A stretch of DNA of 64,000 nucleotides from Brachyspira hampsonii (GTDB lineage Bacteria > Spirochaetota > Brachyspiria > Brachyspirales > Brachyspiraceae), in NCBI RefSeq assembly GCF_001746205.1, contig NZ_MDCO01000012.1:739075-803074 (forward strand), written 5' to 3'. The number at the start of each line of letters is the position of its first letter. Position 1 is the first letter of the stretch. The notes under the pieces were generated by a model that saw nothing but the letters and a program-made list of their open reading frames with translations, ran no database searches and was not told the origin of the DNA. Both the position numbers and the translations under genes were made by a program. Shown in pieces: positions 36,158 through 45,226 of this stretch.

Positions 36158-37317
36158 AAAAGTTTGTACTGCATAGTGAAAATAATATAACAGATATTCA
36201 GTCATATAAAGATAATTTCGGGGATTATTTAAATCTTCAAAGAATAGCTAATTCTTTTTTTGAAGATTTAAAAGAATATACAATCTTTAAAAGAGATATT
36301 ACTCAAAGTTCTATATATCAATTATTAACCGACGGAAATATTAAAGAAGATTTTATACTAATAAATGCTGCTTCATTTGACTATTTGGTTTTTAAAGATA
36401 AATTTCTATTAAAAAATAATCCGCATCTCATATTAGATGCTTCTGTTTTTATAGCTAAGATTTTAAATATTAAAAGAATAGATATAATATTAAAAGATTA
36501 TTATTTGGAAGAAAGAGATATTATATTAAAAGCTATAGTAGAGGCAGAGGATTCTAATTTTGTCAATGATATAGAAATAAATATATACGATGAATACGCT
36601 TATTATAATAAATATAATATCAGACTTACACCTTCTTTTTTAGAAAATAAAAAATACATATTTGATTTAGAAACTATATCTCAAATTGCATACTTGGCGT
36701 ATATCGGAGGATTTACTTTTAAAAATTACGGAAACGGATATTATAAGGGCAGCTTTATACTTTCAGTTACAGGTGATATTATGAATCCGAATTTGTATGA
36801 ATTTGAAATGAATACTCCGTTAAAAAATATTCTCAAAGCATCAGGCGGAACAGTTAAGGAGTATAGTATAAAATGTGTATTTACAAATGGTTTTTTGAAT
36901 CCTCCTATAGATTTTGATACTTTTCAGAAAATGACTTTAGATTATGAATGTTTCGGAAGTTATAATATGAAAATTGGAAACGGCGGATTATGTTTTATAC
37001 AAGAGGACAGATGTATGATAAGGGTTGCTGTAAAAATAATTCAGTTTGCTAAAAGTGTATCATGCGGAAAATGTTCTCCTTGTCATTACGGGTTTGATTT
37101 ATGCGAATATTATATTAATAGAATGCTTTTGGGATATTCTAGTTTTGATGATTATTCCAATCTAAAATCGGCTGCTGAAATGATTAAAATAGGAGCTTCA
37201 TGTTTATATATAAGAAGTATAGCTGACTGTATATTAGCTGTTATGGAAATGTTTAAAGATGAGTTTATTTATTTGATAGAAAATAAAATAACATTATATA
37301 GTTTTGTAAAAAGTTAA
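36154..37317 (+). CDS. NuoF-like protein with degenerate flavin/NADH site
   Basis: The 387-residue protein keeps the C-terminal [4Fe-4S] (N3) region of NuoF/HydB: SCGKCSPCHYGFDLC with a fourth Cys in GASCLY. The middle contains FKDKFLLKNNPHLIL, equivalent to the FKDRxLMExNPH segment of true NuoF, and a SLBB-like part (NTPLKNILKASGG). The motifs that bind NADH and FMN in real NuoF (GRGGAGFP, the CNADExEPG strand and GEETAL) are not found; the strand reads INAASFDYLVFKD. It may therefore carry electrons through its cluster but not oxidise NADH. It is translationally coupled to the NuoE-like gene. Confidence 0.75.
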   Translation: MKKFVLHSENNITDIQSYKDNFGDYLNLQRIANSFFEDLKEYTIFKRDITQSSIYQLLTDGNIKEDFILINAASFDYLVFKDKFLLKNNPHLILDASVFIAKILNIKRIDIILKDYYLEERDIILKAIVEAEDSNFVNDIEINIYDEYAYYNKYNIRLTPSFLENKKYIFDLETISQIAYLAYIGGFTFKNYGNGYYKGSFILSVTGDIMNPNLYEFEMNTPLKNILKASGGTVKEYSIKCVFTNGFLNPPIDFDTFQKMTLDYECFGSYNMKIGNGGLCFIQEDRCMIRVAVKIIQFAKSVSCGKCSPCHYGFDLCEYYINRMLLGYSSFDDYSNLKSAAEMIKIGASCLYIRSIADCILAVMEMFKDEFIYLIENKITLYSFVKS

Positions 37318-37353
37318 AAATCTTTTATAATTTTATATTAGAGGTTTTATTGA

Positions 37354-38760
37354 ATGATAATAAAATTTAGTGTTGATGGAAAGACTGTATCATCTCAGAA
37401 AGGATATACCATACTTCAGGCACTGTCCTACATCAATGTAGATATACCTCATTTATGCTCATATAAAATAAATAGTACAAATACTTTTGAAAAGAAGAAT
37501 AATATTCTAAGATGTAAATTATGCTTGGTTAAAGTAAAGAAAAAAAATGAAAATAGTTATTCTTATAGATATGCCTGCGATGAAATAGTAGAAAACGGAA
37601 TGAGTGTTTTAAATGAAAAAGATGATGATATTATAAATTATAGAACCTCTTTATTAAAGGCTATACTTTATATGCATGAGCCTGTATGTGAAAGCTGTAA
37701 GGCTGATTATGTTTGCAATTTAAAAAAGTATTTAGATATTTACAATATTTCTATAGAGGCTTCTCCAAATGCTTTTAATAAAAATGATATTAATCTAATA
37801 GAATTAAAAAATATCGTAGAAAAAATGAATCTTCCAAACTTTATAAAAGCAAATTTTGAAAGATGTATTAACTGCGGTATATGCGAGGATTATAAAGTTA
37901 TAGACGGATATAATTCTATGATAACAGATTTATGTCCTACTCATGTATTTGATGTTCAGAGGAATATAGATAATAAAATCAATGATGATATAAGTACAGT
38001 AAAAACTATAGAGAGTTTTTGTATAGGATGCAATTATCTATGCGATGCCAAGTACAGCTATATAAAACACAGCATAAAAGACATATCATCTCCTAAGGGT
38101 AAAAAATATGGGTTATGTGATTACGGCAGGAAATTGGATTATTATTCAAATAATACATTAGAAAAGCCTTTTTATAATGGAATGCAATGTGAATTCAATG
38201 AGGCTAAGGAACTTTATCATAAATTTATTAATGATATTGAAGCAGAATATGTATTGGCTGTAAATTCAAGTATGTATCCTATTGAAGAGATTAAGGCTTT
38301 TAATGAATTTATTGATTCTTTGGGAATACAAAATTTAGTATTTAAAAAGAATATAATGGCTACAAATTCAAAAAATATAAGGGATAATTATACAAATATT
38401 AATGATTTTTCCATAAAAGAGATTAGAGATTTAAATATGAATTTAAAGCATTCTATATTTGACGATAATATTATATATAATGGCAAATTTAAAAAATTTA
38501 TTATAGTAGGCGATTCATTAGATGACAATGATAATATGATTGATTTTTCTAAGAAGAATAAGGGAAATTATATAGTATTCAGCCCGAATTTTTCTGTTTT
38601 GGCTTACAATGCTTATTTAAGTTTTCCTATATCCTATCTTGGAGAGTTTGAAGGGCATTATATAGATAATCATGGTAAGGTTAAAGAGATGAATTCATTT
38701 TTAGAAAAGAATAAAAATCGTATGAGTTTAAGAGATTTGTTAAAATATTTGTATTTATAA
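37354..38760 (+). CDS. NuoG-like iron-sulfur protein without a catalytic C-terminal domain
   Basis: The 468-residue protein starts with a [2Fe-2S] ferredoxin domain (LCSYK ... CKLC ... YAC). The His-Cys [4Fe-4S] segment HEPVCESCKADYVC (H-x3-C-x2-C-x5-C) follows, then CINCGIC ... CPTHV, and a Nqo3-type motif FCIGCNYLC plus LCDYG. This is the order of cofactor sites in NuoG and in the N-terminus of HydA hydrogenases. The last ~200 residues look like a shrunken molybdopterin-type domain with no H-cluster Cys motifs. It should relay electrons. A GlpD-like dehydrogenase follows in the same direction. Confidence 0.75.
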   Translation: MIIKFSVDGKTVSSQKGYTILQALSYINVDIPHLCSYKINSTNTFEKKNNILRCKLCLVKVKKKNENSYSYRYACDEIVENGMSVLNEKDDDIINYRTSLLKAILYMHEPVCESCKADYVCNLKKYLDIYNISIEASPNAFNKNDINLIELKNIVEKMNLPNFIKANFERCINCGICEDYKVIDGYNSMITDLCPTHVFDVQRNIDNKINDDISTVKTIESFCIGCNYLCDAKYSYIKHSIKDISSPKGKKYGLCDYGRKLDYYSNNTLEKPFYNGMQCEFNEAKELYHKFINDIEAEYVLAVNSSMYPIEEIKAFNEFIDSLGIQNLVFKKNIMATNSKNIRDNYTNINDFSIKEIRDLNMNLKHSIFDDNIIYNGKFKKFIIVGDSLDDNDNMIDFSKKNKGNYIVFSPNFSVLAYNAYLSFPISYLGEFEGHYIDNHGKVKEMNSFLEKNKNRMSLRDLLKYLYL

Positions 38761-38865
38761 TGATTTTGTATATACTAAAATATATAGAGTTTATATATTA
38801 ATTATTATTTTTTATTATTGCTAATAAAAGTTATTATTTCCTATTATAAAAAAGGAGAGGTATTT

Positions 38866-40419
38866 ATGGCAAAAACAAGAGATGAGATACTCCAGAATAG
38901 TAATAAAAAATATGATATTATCATTATAGGCGGCGGAGTTATGGGAGCTACTATAGCATTAAAGGCTTCTAGGGTAGGGCTTGCCGTTCTATTGCTTGAA
39001 AAGCATGATTTTGCTTTTGGTTCTTCTTCCAGAACTTCTAAAATGCTTTCGGGCGGATATAATGATATGGGCAGTAAGAATTTGATGTATACAATTCATA
39101 GGGTAAGAGAAAGAAATAACCTTATGTATAAGGCTTCAGCTTCAAATTTTGGTATTATAAATCCTATATATGAACATAGCAGAACGGGGCTTTTTAGAGA
39201 AGAGATAAAGTCAATATTATATGATGCATTTTCTTTGTTTGGTAAAACTAAAAAGCATAAATCTCTTAGCAGAAATGAAACTTTGGAAGCCTTACCTGAT
39301 TTAATAAATAATGATGTCATAGCATCTATAGAATATTATGAAGGTTCATTAGATGATTCAAGATATGTTATAGAGCTTCTTTTGAAGGCGGAAGAATTTG
39401 GTGCGGATATATTAAACTATGCTGAAGTTAAGGGGTTTGAATATAATCAGAAAGAAATAGAAAATGTAGCTTTTACCGATAGAGTGGCAGGAAGAGTTTA
39501 TACGGCAAGTGCTAAAACTATATTAGTAGCTGCAGGGGCTTGGGGACATAGTATAAGTTCTATGCTTCCTAATGGAAATTTTGAAGATAAGCTGGTTTAT
39601 GTTAAGGGAAGTCATTTAATTATAGACAATGATTTGATTCATATAAATAAATCGGTAATCCTTCCTAAAATAAAATCAAGACCTAATGTATTTTTAATGC
39701 GTTGGAAAAATAATACGATTATAGGACCTACAATCAAAAAAAATACTCATGATTTAGATTGTATATACACTACAAGCGATGAAGCTGAATATTTGCTTGA
39801 TATATATAATACTTACTTCAGCTCTATTGTTAATAAAAACCACATAATAACTACGCAGTCCGGCATGATGCCTCTTAATTCTTCGCAGGTGAAAATACAT
39901 GTTCATCCGCAGTATAGATTATTTTTAGTTGAAGGAGGAAATTTTACAACTTCTTCCTCTGTTTCTATGAAAGCATTAGTAAAAATGTATGGTAAGCCTT
40001 ATAAATGGTTCAGCACTCAGAAGGTTATTAATAATAAATTTGAAAAAAATACTGAATTAGTTTTGAATGAAAATTTGCTTAAATTCCTTATAGATTATTT
40101 CGGATCTGTTAATCTGATTTTAAAATTAAATGAGCTTTGTAAAAATGATTCATCTCTTTTAGTAGAAGTGGGACTTGATTATAGAATTAATAGAGGACTT
40201 ATAAAATATTTTATAGAGATTGAACATGCTATTCATTTAGATGACATTATGATGAGAAGACTCAGATTCATATTGACAGAAAATGACTGCGGCACTTTAA
40301 TTTCTGAGCATATAGCCGAAGAAATGGCTAATATACTTAAATGGGATAAAAGCAGAACTGAATGGGAAATAAAAAGATACAGAACAGAGATTAAAAGAAC
40401 TAGAGTAGGGCTATTTTAA
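38866..40419 (+). CDS. FAD-dependent glycerol-3-phosphate dehydrogenase-like protein
   Basis: Start set at ATG 38866 (MAKTRDEIL), which has AAGGAG about 10 nt upstream; an in-frame ATG at 38818 falls in repeat-like intergenic DNA without an SD. The 517-residue protein has the FAD-binding YDIIIIGGGVMGATIAL and the GlpA/GlpD motif SSSRTSKMLSGGYNDM, where classical GlpD has SSRSSKLIHGG. Other landmarks are VLVAAGAWGHS-like VAAGAWGHSI and a C-terminal helical domain. GlpD oxidises glycerol 3-phosphate to dihydroxyacetone phosphate and passes electrons to quinones or iron-sulfur partners. Its position after NuoE/F/G-like genes suggests these as partners (inference). Confidence 0.82.
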   Translation: MAKTRDEILQNSNKKYDIIIIGGGVMGATIALKASRVGLAVLLLEKHDFAFGSSSRTSKMLSGGYNDMGSKNLMYTIHRVRERNNLMYKASASNFGIINPIYEHSRTGLFREEIKSILYDAFSLFGKTKKHKSLSRNETLEALPDLINNDVIASIEYYEGSLDDSRYVIELLLKAEEFGADILNYAEVKGFEYNQKEIENVAFTDRVAGRVYTASAKTILVAAGAWGHSISSMLPNGNFEDKLVYVKGSHLIIDNDLIHINKSVILPKIKSRPNVFLMRWKNNTIIGPTIKKNTHDLDCIYTTSDEAEYLLDIYNTYFSSIVNKNHIITTQSGMMPLNSSQVKIHVHPQYRLFLVEGGNFTTSSSVSMKALVKMYGKPYKWFSTQKVINNKFEKNTELVLNENLLKFLIDYFGSVNLILKLNELCKNDSSLLVEVGLDYRINRGLIKYFIEIEHAIHLDDIMMRRLRFILTENDCGTLISEHIAEEMANILKWDKSRTEWEIKRYRTEIKRTRVGLF

Positions 40420-40420
40420 T

Positions 40421-41050
40421 TTAGCCTTTTATCAAATCTTTAAATCCTCTTAATATATTAAGACCTGTATTTCCGCTTTTTTCAGGGTGAAATTGTATTC
40501 CGTATACATTGTCATTTTTTACAATGGCAGGTATTTGTACATCATACTCACTATCAGCTATTATACTCTCATCGCAGTCTTTACCATAATATGAATGTAC
40601 AAAATATACATATTCCATATTATTAATATATTTAAATATTTTATCATCTTTTTTTATATTAAGATTATTCCAGCCCATATGAGGCACTTTCAAATCTTTA
40701 TTTTTTAAATCTTTTTCTATAGGGCATATATTTCCTTTTATGAGTCCTAATCCATTGTACTCCCCATATTCATAGCTCTTATCAAAAAGCATCTGCATAC
40801 CTAAGCATATACCCAAAATTAATTTTCCTTTTTTAGCTTCTTCCATAATAGTATTTTTAAGTGTTCCTTCTTTTCTGCTTTCAAGTTTTGCCAAAGCATC
40901 TCTGAAAGCTCCTACTCCAGGAAGTATCAAAGAATCAGCTTCTTTTATAGTTTTTTCATCATCTGTAAGTTTGGCATCTATTCCTACATACTTTAATGAT
41001 GACATAAGAGAGAATAAATTTCCAACTTCATAATCTATTATAGCTGTCAT
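40421..41050 (-). CDS. hisH: Imidazole glycerol phosphate synthase, glutaminase subunit
   Basis: The 209-residue class I glutamine amidotransferase supplies ammonia to HisF in histidine synthesis. Landmarks are LILPGVGAFRDA, GICLGMQMLFD (nucleophile Cys), YFVHSYY and IQFHPEKSG with catalytic His and Glu. Length fits HisH (about 200). The SD is weak (AGG about 5 nt upstream). hisB lies upstream in the same direction across a 140-bp gap with a G-quadruplex motif. hisF and the other his genes are not in the window, so the pathway is split on the chromosome. Confidence 0.94.
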   Translation of the reverse strand: MTAIIDYEVGNLFSLMSSLKYVGIDAKLTDDEKTIKEADSLILPGVGAFRDALAKLESRKEGTLKNTIMEEAKKGKLILGICLGMQMLFDKSYEYGEYNGLGLIKGNICPIEKDLKNKDLKVPHMGWNNLNIKKDDKIFKYINNMEYVYFVHSYYGKDCDESIIADSEYDVQIPAIVKNDNVYGIQFHPEKSGNTGLNILRGFKDLIKG

Positions 41051-41113
41051 AAAAAAATCCTATTAATTTTATTGAATTATTATACTAAAATAAAACATAA
41101 AAGTCAAAGTATA

Positions 41114-41129
41114 GGGGCGGGTGGGCGGG
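41114..41129 (+). other. G-quadruplex motif between hisH and hisB
   Basis: GGGGCGGGTGGGCGGG: four G-runs of at least 3 separated by single bases, the pattern for a parallel quadruplex, in otherwise very AT-rich DNA. The G-rich strand is the + strand, so the his transcript would be C-rich here. Confidence 0.75.
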
Positions 41130-41190
41130 CTGAATAAATTAAAAAAATTAAACAGATTCCTTTTTTATAAAAAACAAAAAATCAAATTTT

Positions 41191-41793
41191 TTAATTTTTA
41201 TTATTTTCAAGCATTCCCTTTGTAGATAATACTTCATTTTTATATTTTTCATCTATTTCACAAGCCTGTGCTAAGGCTCTTGCCGTACCTTTAAAAATGG
41301 ATTCTATTATATGATGAGTATTTTCTCCATATAAAGTATTTATATGTAAAGTAATATTCATAGAATTAGTAAATGCAGTAAAAAATTCTTTAACTAGTTC
41401 AGTATCGAAATCTCCTACTTTTTCATGTTTTAAATCACTATTAAAAATTAAATGGCTTCTTCCGCATATATCAACAGCAGTTAAAGTTAAAGCCTCGCAC
41501 ATAGGCATGCTGAAATTACCGTATCTTTTTATTCCTTTCATGTCTCCAAGAGCATTAGCAAAACATTTTCCCAAAACGATTCCAACATCTTCAACCGAAT
41601 GATGATAATCAATATGAATGTCTCCATCGCATACTGTTTCTAAATCGAATCTTCCATGTCGTGCAAACAGATCAAGCATATGATCTAAGAATCCTACTTT
41701 TGTATTGTTTTTATATTTTCCTGTTCCGTCTATATTTAATTTAATTTTTATTTTTGTTTCATTGGTGTTTCTTTCTATTTCTGATGTTCTCAT
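41191..41793 (-). CDS. hisB: Imidazoleglycerol-phosphate dehydratase
   Basis: The 200-residue monofunctional enzyme converts imidazole glycerol phosphate to imidazole acetol phosphate. Conserved metal-site segments are visible: GFLDHMLDLFARHG, DYHHSVEDVGI, and at the C-terminal half THHIIESIFKG. The length matches monofunctional HisB; there is no fused phosphatase domain. GGAG is about 7 nt before the ATG at 41793. It precedes hisH in the same direction. Confidence 0.95.
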   Translation of the reverse strand: MRTSEIERNTNETKIKIKLNIDGTGKYKNNTKVGFLDHMLDLFARHGRFDLETVCDGDIHIDYHHSVEDVGIVLGKCFANALGDMKGIKRYGNFSMPMCEALTLTAVDICGRSHLIFNSDLKHEKVGDFDTELVKEFFTAFTNSMNITLHINTLYGENTHHIIESIFKGTARALAQACEIDEKYKNEVLSTKGMLENNKN

Positions 41794-41853
41794 CTTATAA
41801 TCTCCTAAAATAAAAATTTATTTTGATAATAATATAATTATACTTTCATTTTT

Positions 41854-41881
41854 TTGCAATATTTATATAATTTTATATAAT
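41854..41881 (+). promoter_or_regulatory. Promoter of the gene at 41902
   Basis: TTGCAA (41854-41859), 16 bp, TATAAT (41876-41881). The predicted 5' leader is short, about 15 nt. Confidence 0.6.
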
Positions 41882-41901
41882 TATTTTGGAGATATAATAT
41901 A

Positions 41902-42354
41902 ATGGGTACTTTGGAAAATTTTGATGTTAATAATTTAAATAATTATGGTTCAAAAATGAGTAAGGAGGAAGTAAGAGATAAGGTTTATAAAGATAAAAAT
42001 ATAGAATTAGCTATAAAAGAGGGAGTAGAAAATTATTTGGATTTTACAATTTTAAAAATGTATCCTAATAATGCTTCTTGTGATTATGAATATACAAATA
42101 ATTATACTATTATAACTACAGAAATATTTAAAGAGGGATATGTTATTTCAGATATTCATATAGATGTTACTATGATAGTATATGATTATATGAATAGAGA
42201 TGATAATAAAAAAGAGAGGTATATTGCTTTAAACAAAACATATCTTATGGGACTTAATCTTAAATTCTTCTTAAAAAGTATAGATGAAGATATAGAAGAT
42301 ATTGAAGTGAGATATTTTAATATTTACGGAGTTTCTGACAACTTACATCAGTAA
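41902..42354 (+). CDS. Hypothetical protein, 150 aa
   Basis: No family recognised. The product is acidic and hydrophilic, lacks a signal peptide and membrane segments, and begins MGTLENFDVNNLNNYGSKMSK. The middle contains a beta-like stretch (NYTIITTEIFKEGYVISDIHI), and the C-terminal third is Asp/Glu-rich (SIDEDIEDIEVRYFN). GGAG stands 9 nt before the ATG and a clean promoter precedes it, so it is a real gene, probably cytosolic. It is convergent with the glycerate kinase gene, 23 bp away. Confidence 0.7.
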   Translation: MGTLENFDVNNLNNYGSKMSKEEVRDKVYKDKNIELAIKEGVENYLDFTILKMYPNNASCDYEYTNNYTIITTEIFKEGYVISDIHIDVTMIVYDYMNRDDNKKERYIALNKTYLMGLNLKFFLKSIDEDIEDIEVRYFNIYGVSDNLHQ

Positions 42355-42377
42355 TTAAATTTAAAAACTTAATATCT

Positions 42378-43514
42378 TTATTTTAATTCTATATTAATAA
42401 ATCTTAATGCCCTTTCAGCTGCATTTTCTACTAATACAGCAGTGTTGGAAATAGATTCCTCAAGAGTCATAGCTTTTGTACATAAAGGCATTATGGATTT
42501 AATACCTAAATCATATACTATATCAGCTCCCTCTCTTATTTCGCCTACTATTGCTATTACAGGTACATTGCCAGCTCTTTTTGCCACACCTACAGGAACT
42601 TTTCCTTCTTTAGTCTGTCCGTCTATAGCACCTTCTCCTGTTATGATAAGTGAAGCATCTTTTATTTTATTTTCAAAGTCTATTATATCAAGCACTGCAT
42701 CTATACCGCTTTTTAATTGAGCATTGCAAAAGGCAATAAGCCCTCCTCCAAGTCCTCCAGCAGCTCCTGAGCCTTCTATATAGTCTATTTCTTTACCAAA
42801 TTGTTCTTTTACAATTTTTGCTATATTTCTAAGACCATTATCGAGTATATCAAAACTTTCATTAGTAACCCCTTTTTGTTTTCCATATACTGCTGTAGCC
42901 CCATTTTCTCCATAAAGAGGATTTTTTACATCGCATGCCGCAGTTATTTTTATATCGAATATTCTCTTATCAACATTGCTGTTGTCTATATATGCAGTTT
43001 TTATCATATTTTCAGCTGCGGCTTCAAGCTCATTATTATTTTTATCAAAGAACCTATATCCCAAAGCATTAGCCATTCCAATTCCGCAGTCATTAGTGGC
43101 ACTTCCGCCTATGCCTATTAGTATTTCTTTAATATTATTATTAAGAGCATCTTTAATAAGTTCGCCCGTACCATAAGTAGAATATTTTAAAGGCTCTCTT
43201 TTTTTATCATTTATTAAAGTAAGACCAGACGCTTCGGCCATTTCTATAACTGCTTTATCTTTATTTATTATTCCGTATTTAGCTTCTATAATTTCTCCTT
43301 TAGGATTTCTAACATTTATTTTTTTTGTATGTCCTCCTGCCGCATAGAGTATTGATTCTACTGTACCTTCTCCTCCGTCTGCAACAGGTATTTTCTTTAT
43401 ATTAGCATCTTTAATAACTTTTAATACTCCCTTTTCTATGTAATTGCAAACTTCTAAACTGCTTGCACTTCCTTTAAAAGAATCAGGTATTATTATTATT
43501 TTTTTCATATTCAT
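42378..43514 (-). CDS. Glycerate kinase (GarK/GlxK family)
   Basis: The 379-residue kinase phosphorylates glycerate (usually to 2-phosphoglycerate). Start chosen at ATG 43514 (MNMKKIIIIPDSFKGS), with AAGGA about 7 nt upstream; an in-frame ATG at 43556 would add 14 residues with no SD. Landmarks are PDSFKGSASS, PVADGGEGTVES, GIGGSATNDCGIGMA and GAAGGLGGG. It lies back to back with a GntP-type permease, and a CdaR-like regulator follows that, so the three form a glycerate (or sugar-acid) use cluster. Confidence 0.9.
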   Translation of the reverse strand: MNMKKIIIIPDSFKGSASSLEVCNYIEKGVLKVIKDANIKKIPVADGGEGTVESILYAAGGHTKKINVRNPKGEIIEAKYGIINKDKAVIEMAEASGLTLINDKKREPLKYSTYGTGELIKDALNNNIKEILIGIGGSATNDCGIGMANALGYRFFDKNNNELEAAAENMIKTAYIDNSNVDKRIFDIKITAACDVKNPLYGENGATAVYGKQKGVTNESFDILDNGLRNIAKIVKEQFGKEIDYIEGSGAAGGLGGGLIAFCNAQLKSGIDAVLDIIDFENKIKDASLIITGEGAIDGQTKEGKVPVGVAKRAGNVPVIAIVGEIREGADIVYDLGIKSIMPLCTKAMTLEESISNTAVLVENAAERALRFINIELK

Positions 43515-43688
43515 AGACTTTTCCTTTAAATACAGAATGTTAACTATATATTTCAAATATAGTATATTAATTTTAATTTTCCTTTTCCTTGTTTATTATA
43601 TACAATAAATATTAAAAAAATTGTATTTATAATACAATGTAAACAGATATTATTTTTATATACTTGATATATAAATAAAGGAGGCATT

Positions 43689-45056
43689 ATGCAAGGCGGT
43701 TTACTAATAATATTTTTTATTGTATGTATAATTTTAATGATATTGGCAATATCAAAATTAAAAATACATCCATTTTTATCAATTATGGGTGTGTCTATTC
43801 TTTTTGCTTTTATTTCTGGAATATCATTAAAAGAAATACCTAGTATAATTGGAAGTGGTTTTAGCGGCACTTTTACTAGTATAGGTATAGTAATTATTTT
43901 GGGGGCTTTAATAGGAACTGTGCTTGAAAAAACAGGAGGAGCATTAAAACTTTCAGATATGGTAATCAAAATAGTTGGTAAAAAAAGACCTGAACTTGCA
44001 ATGATTATTATGGGCTGGATAGTTTCGATACCTGTTTTTTGCGATTCTGGATTTGTTATTTTAAACCCAATAAAGAAAGCATTGGCTAAAAGAACAATGA
44101 CATCTTCTGTTTCTATGAGTATAGCACTTTCAGCAGGTTTATATATTTCACATGTATTTATACCTCCTACTCCTGGACCTATAGCAGCAGCTAATTCTTT
44201 GGGTATAGGAAATCATTTGCTTATGGTTATAGGTATGGGTGTTATATGTTCTATATTACCTCTAATATCTGGATACTTCTTTTCTAAATATATAGGCAGG
44301 AAAGTAAAATCAACAGATGAAATATCAAATGATGAAAATATTAAAAGCTATGAGGAGCTTGTGGAAAGCTATGGTAAATTGCCGAATGGTTTTTTAGCTG
44401 TATCTCCTATTTTAATACCTATTATATTAATGGCTTTATCTTCAGTATTTACTATGGCAAAAATAGAAGGCAGTATTTCAATATTTATACAATTTTTAGG
44501 TACTCCTATAATAGCTTTGGCTGTGGGGCTTATATTTTCTATTATTACATATTTTTCTCAAAAGAAGAATATGAAAGATTTAGAAAGTTTTTATGATATT
44601 ACAAATGATACTTTAAAAGTTGTAGGTCCTATACTTTTTGTAACAGCTGCAGGCGGTGTTTTGGGTAAAGTTATCTCTTCTTCTAGTTTAGTTAAGTTTA
44701 TTACAGATAATGCAGCTTTATTTGAAAGTGTAGGTATTTTCTTTCCTTTTATATTATCTGCTATATTAAAAACAGCTCAAGGTTCTTCTACAGTTGCTTT
44801 AACTACTACAGCTGGAATATTAGCACCTTTAATGGGGGCATTGGGTTTAGATACTCCTATTTTATCAGCATTAACAGTTATGGCTATAGGTGCCGGAGCT
44901 ATGACAGTTTCCCATGCTAATGATAGTTATTATTGGGTTGTTACTAATTTCAGTTCTATAAAAGCTCAGGACGGTTATAAAACTCAAACTTTAATGACTT
45001 TAGTAATAGGTATTGCTGGAATAATTAATGTGTTTATAGTTTCATTGTTTTTTTAA
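43689..45056 (+). CDS. GntP-family gluconate/glycerate:H+ permease
   Basis: The 455-residue membrane protein has about 12 hydrophobic segments and GntP landmarks: HPFLSIMGVSILFAFISG, PVFCDSGFVIL, FIPPTPGPIAAA, and QGSSTVALTTTAGI in the C-terminal half. Family members take up gluconate, glycerate or related acids. Its partner genes (glycerate kinase divergent on one side, CdaR-like regulator downstream) favour glycerate. GGAGG is 6 nt before the ATG. A long perfect inverted repeat follows at 45090-45135. Confidence 0.9.
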   Translation: MQGGLLIIFFIVCIILMILAISKLKIHPFLSIMGVSILFAFISGISLKEIPSIIGSGFSGTFTSIGIVIILGALIGTVLEKTGGALKLSDMVIKIVGKKRPELAMIIMGWIVSIPVFCDSGFVILNPIKKALAKRTMTSSVSMSIALSAGLYISHVFIPPTPGPIAAANSLGIGNHLLMVIGMGVICSILPLISGYFFSKYIGRKVKSTDEISNDENIKSYEELVESYGKLPNGFLAVSPILIPIILMALSSVFTMAKIEGSISIFIQFLGTPIIALAVGLIFSIITYFSQKKNMKDLESFYDITNDTLKVVGPILFVTAAGGVLGKVISSSSLVKFITDNAALFESVGIFFPFILSAILKTAQGSSTVALTTTAGILAPLMGALGLDTPILSALTVMAIGAGAMTVSHANDSYYWVVTNFSSIKAQDGYKTQTLMTLVIGIAGIINVFIVSLFF

Positions 45057-45089
45057 TAAATTTATATTTTCTATACTTTACTTTTATAA

Positions 45090-45135
45090 ATATATACCTA
45101 GCTTTTACTTTATATAGTATTTGCTAGGTATATAT
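45090..45135 (+). terminator. Perfect 13-bp inverted repeat after the permease gene
   Basis: ATATATACCTAGC (45090-45102) and GCTAGGTATATAT (45123-45135) are exact reverse complements with a 20-nt loop. The tail is only weakly T-rich (CATATTTTAAA). It may terminate the permease transcript, or be an operator for the regulator that starts about 90 bp later. Confidence 0.45.
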
Positions 45136-45226
45136 CATATTTTAAATTATAAATATTTTTTGTTTTTTTATATATAAAGTATAATTATGTGTTATTATAA
45201 AATATTAAAAAGTTTTAAGGTTATTT

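Noticed and set aside
38818-38865. Upstream in-frame start for the GlpD-like gene
   Set aside because: It lies in repeat-like intergenic DNA without an SD; ATG 38866 has AAGGAG at a good distance and begins right before the FAD motif.
43515-43556. Upstream start for glycerate kinase
   Set aside because: It adds residues not seen in the family, and the SD fits ATG 43514.
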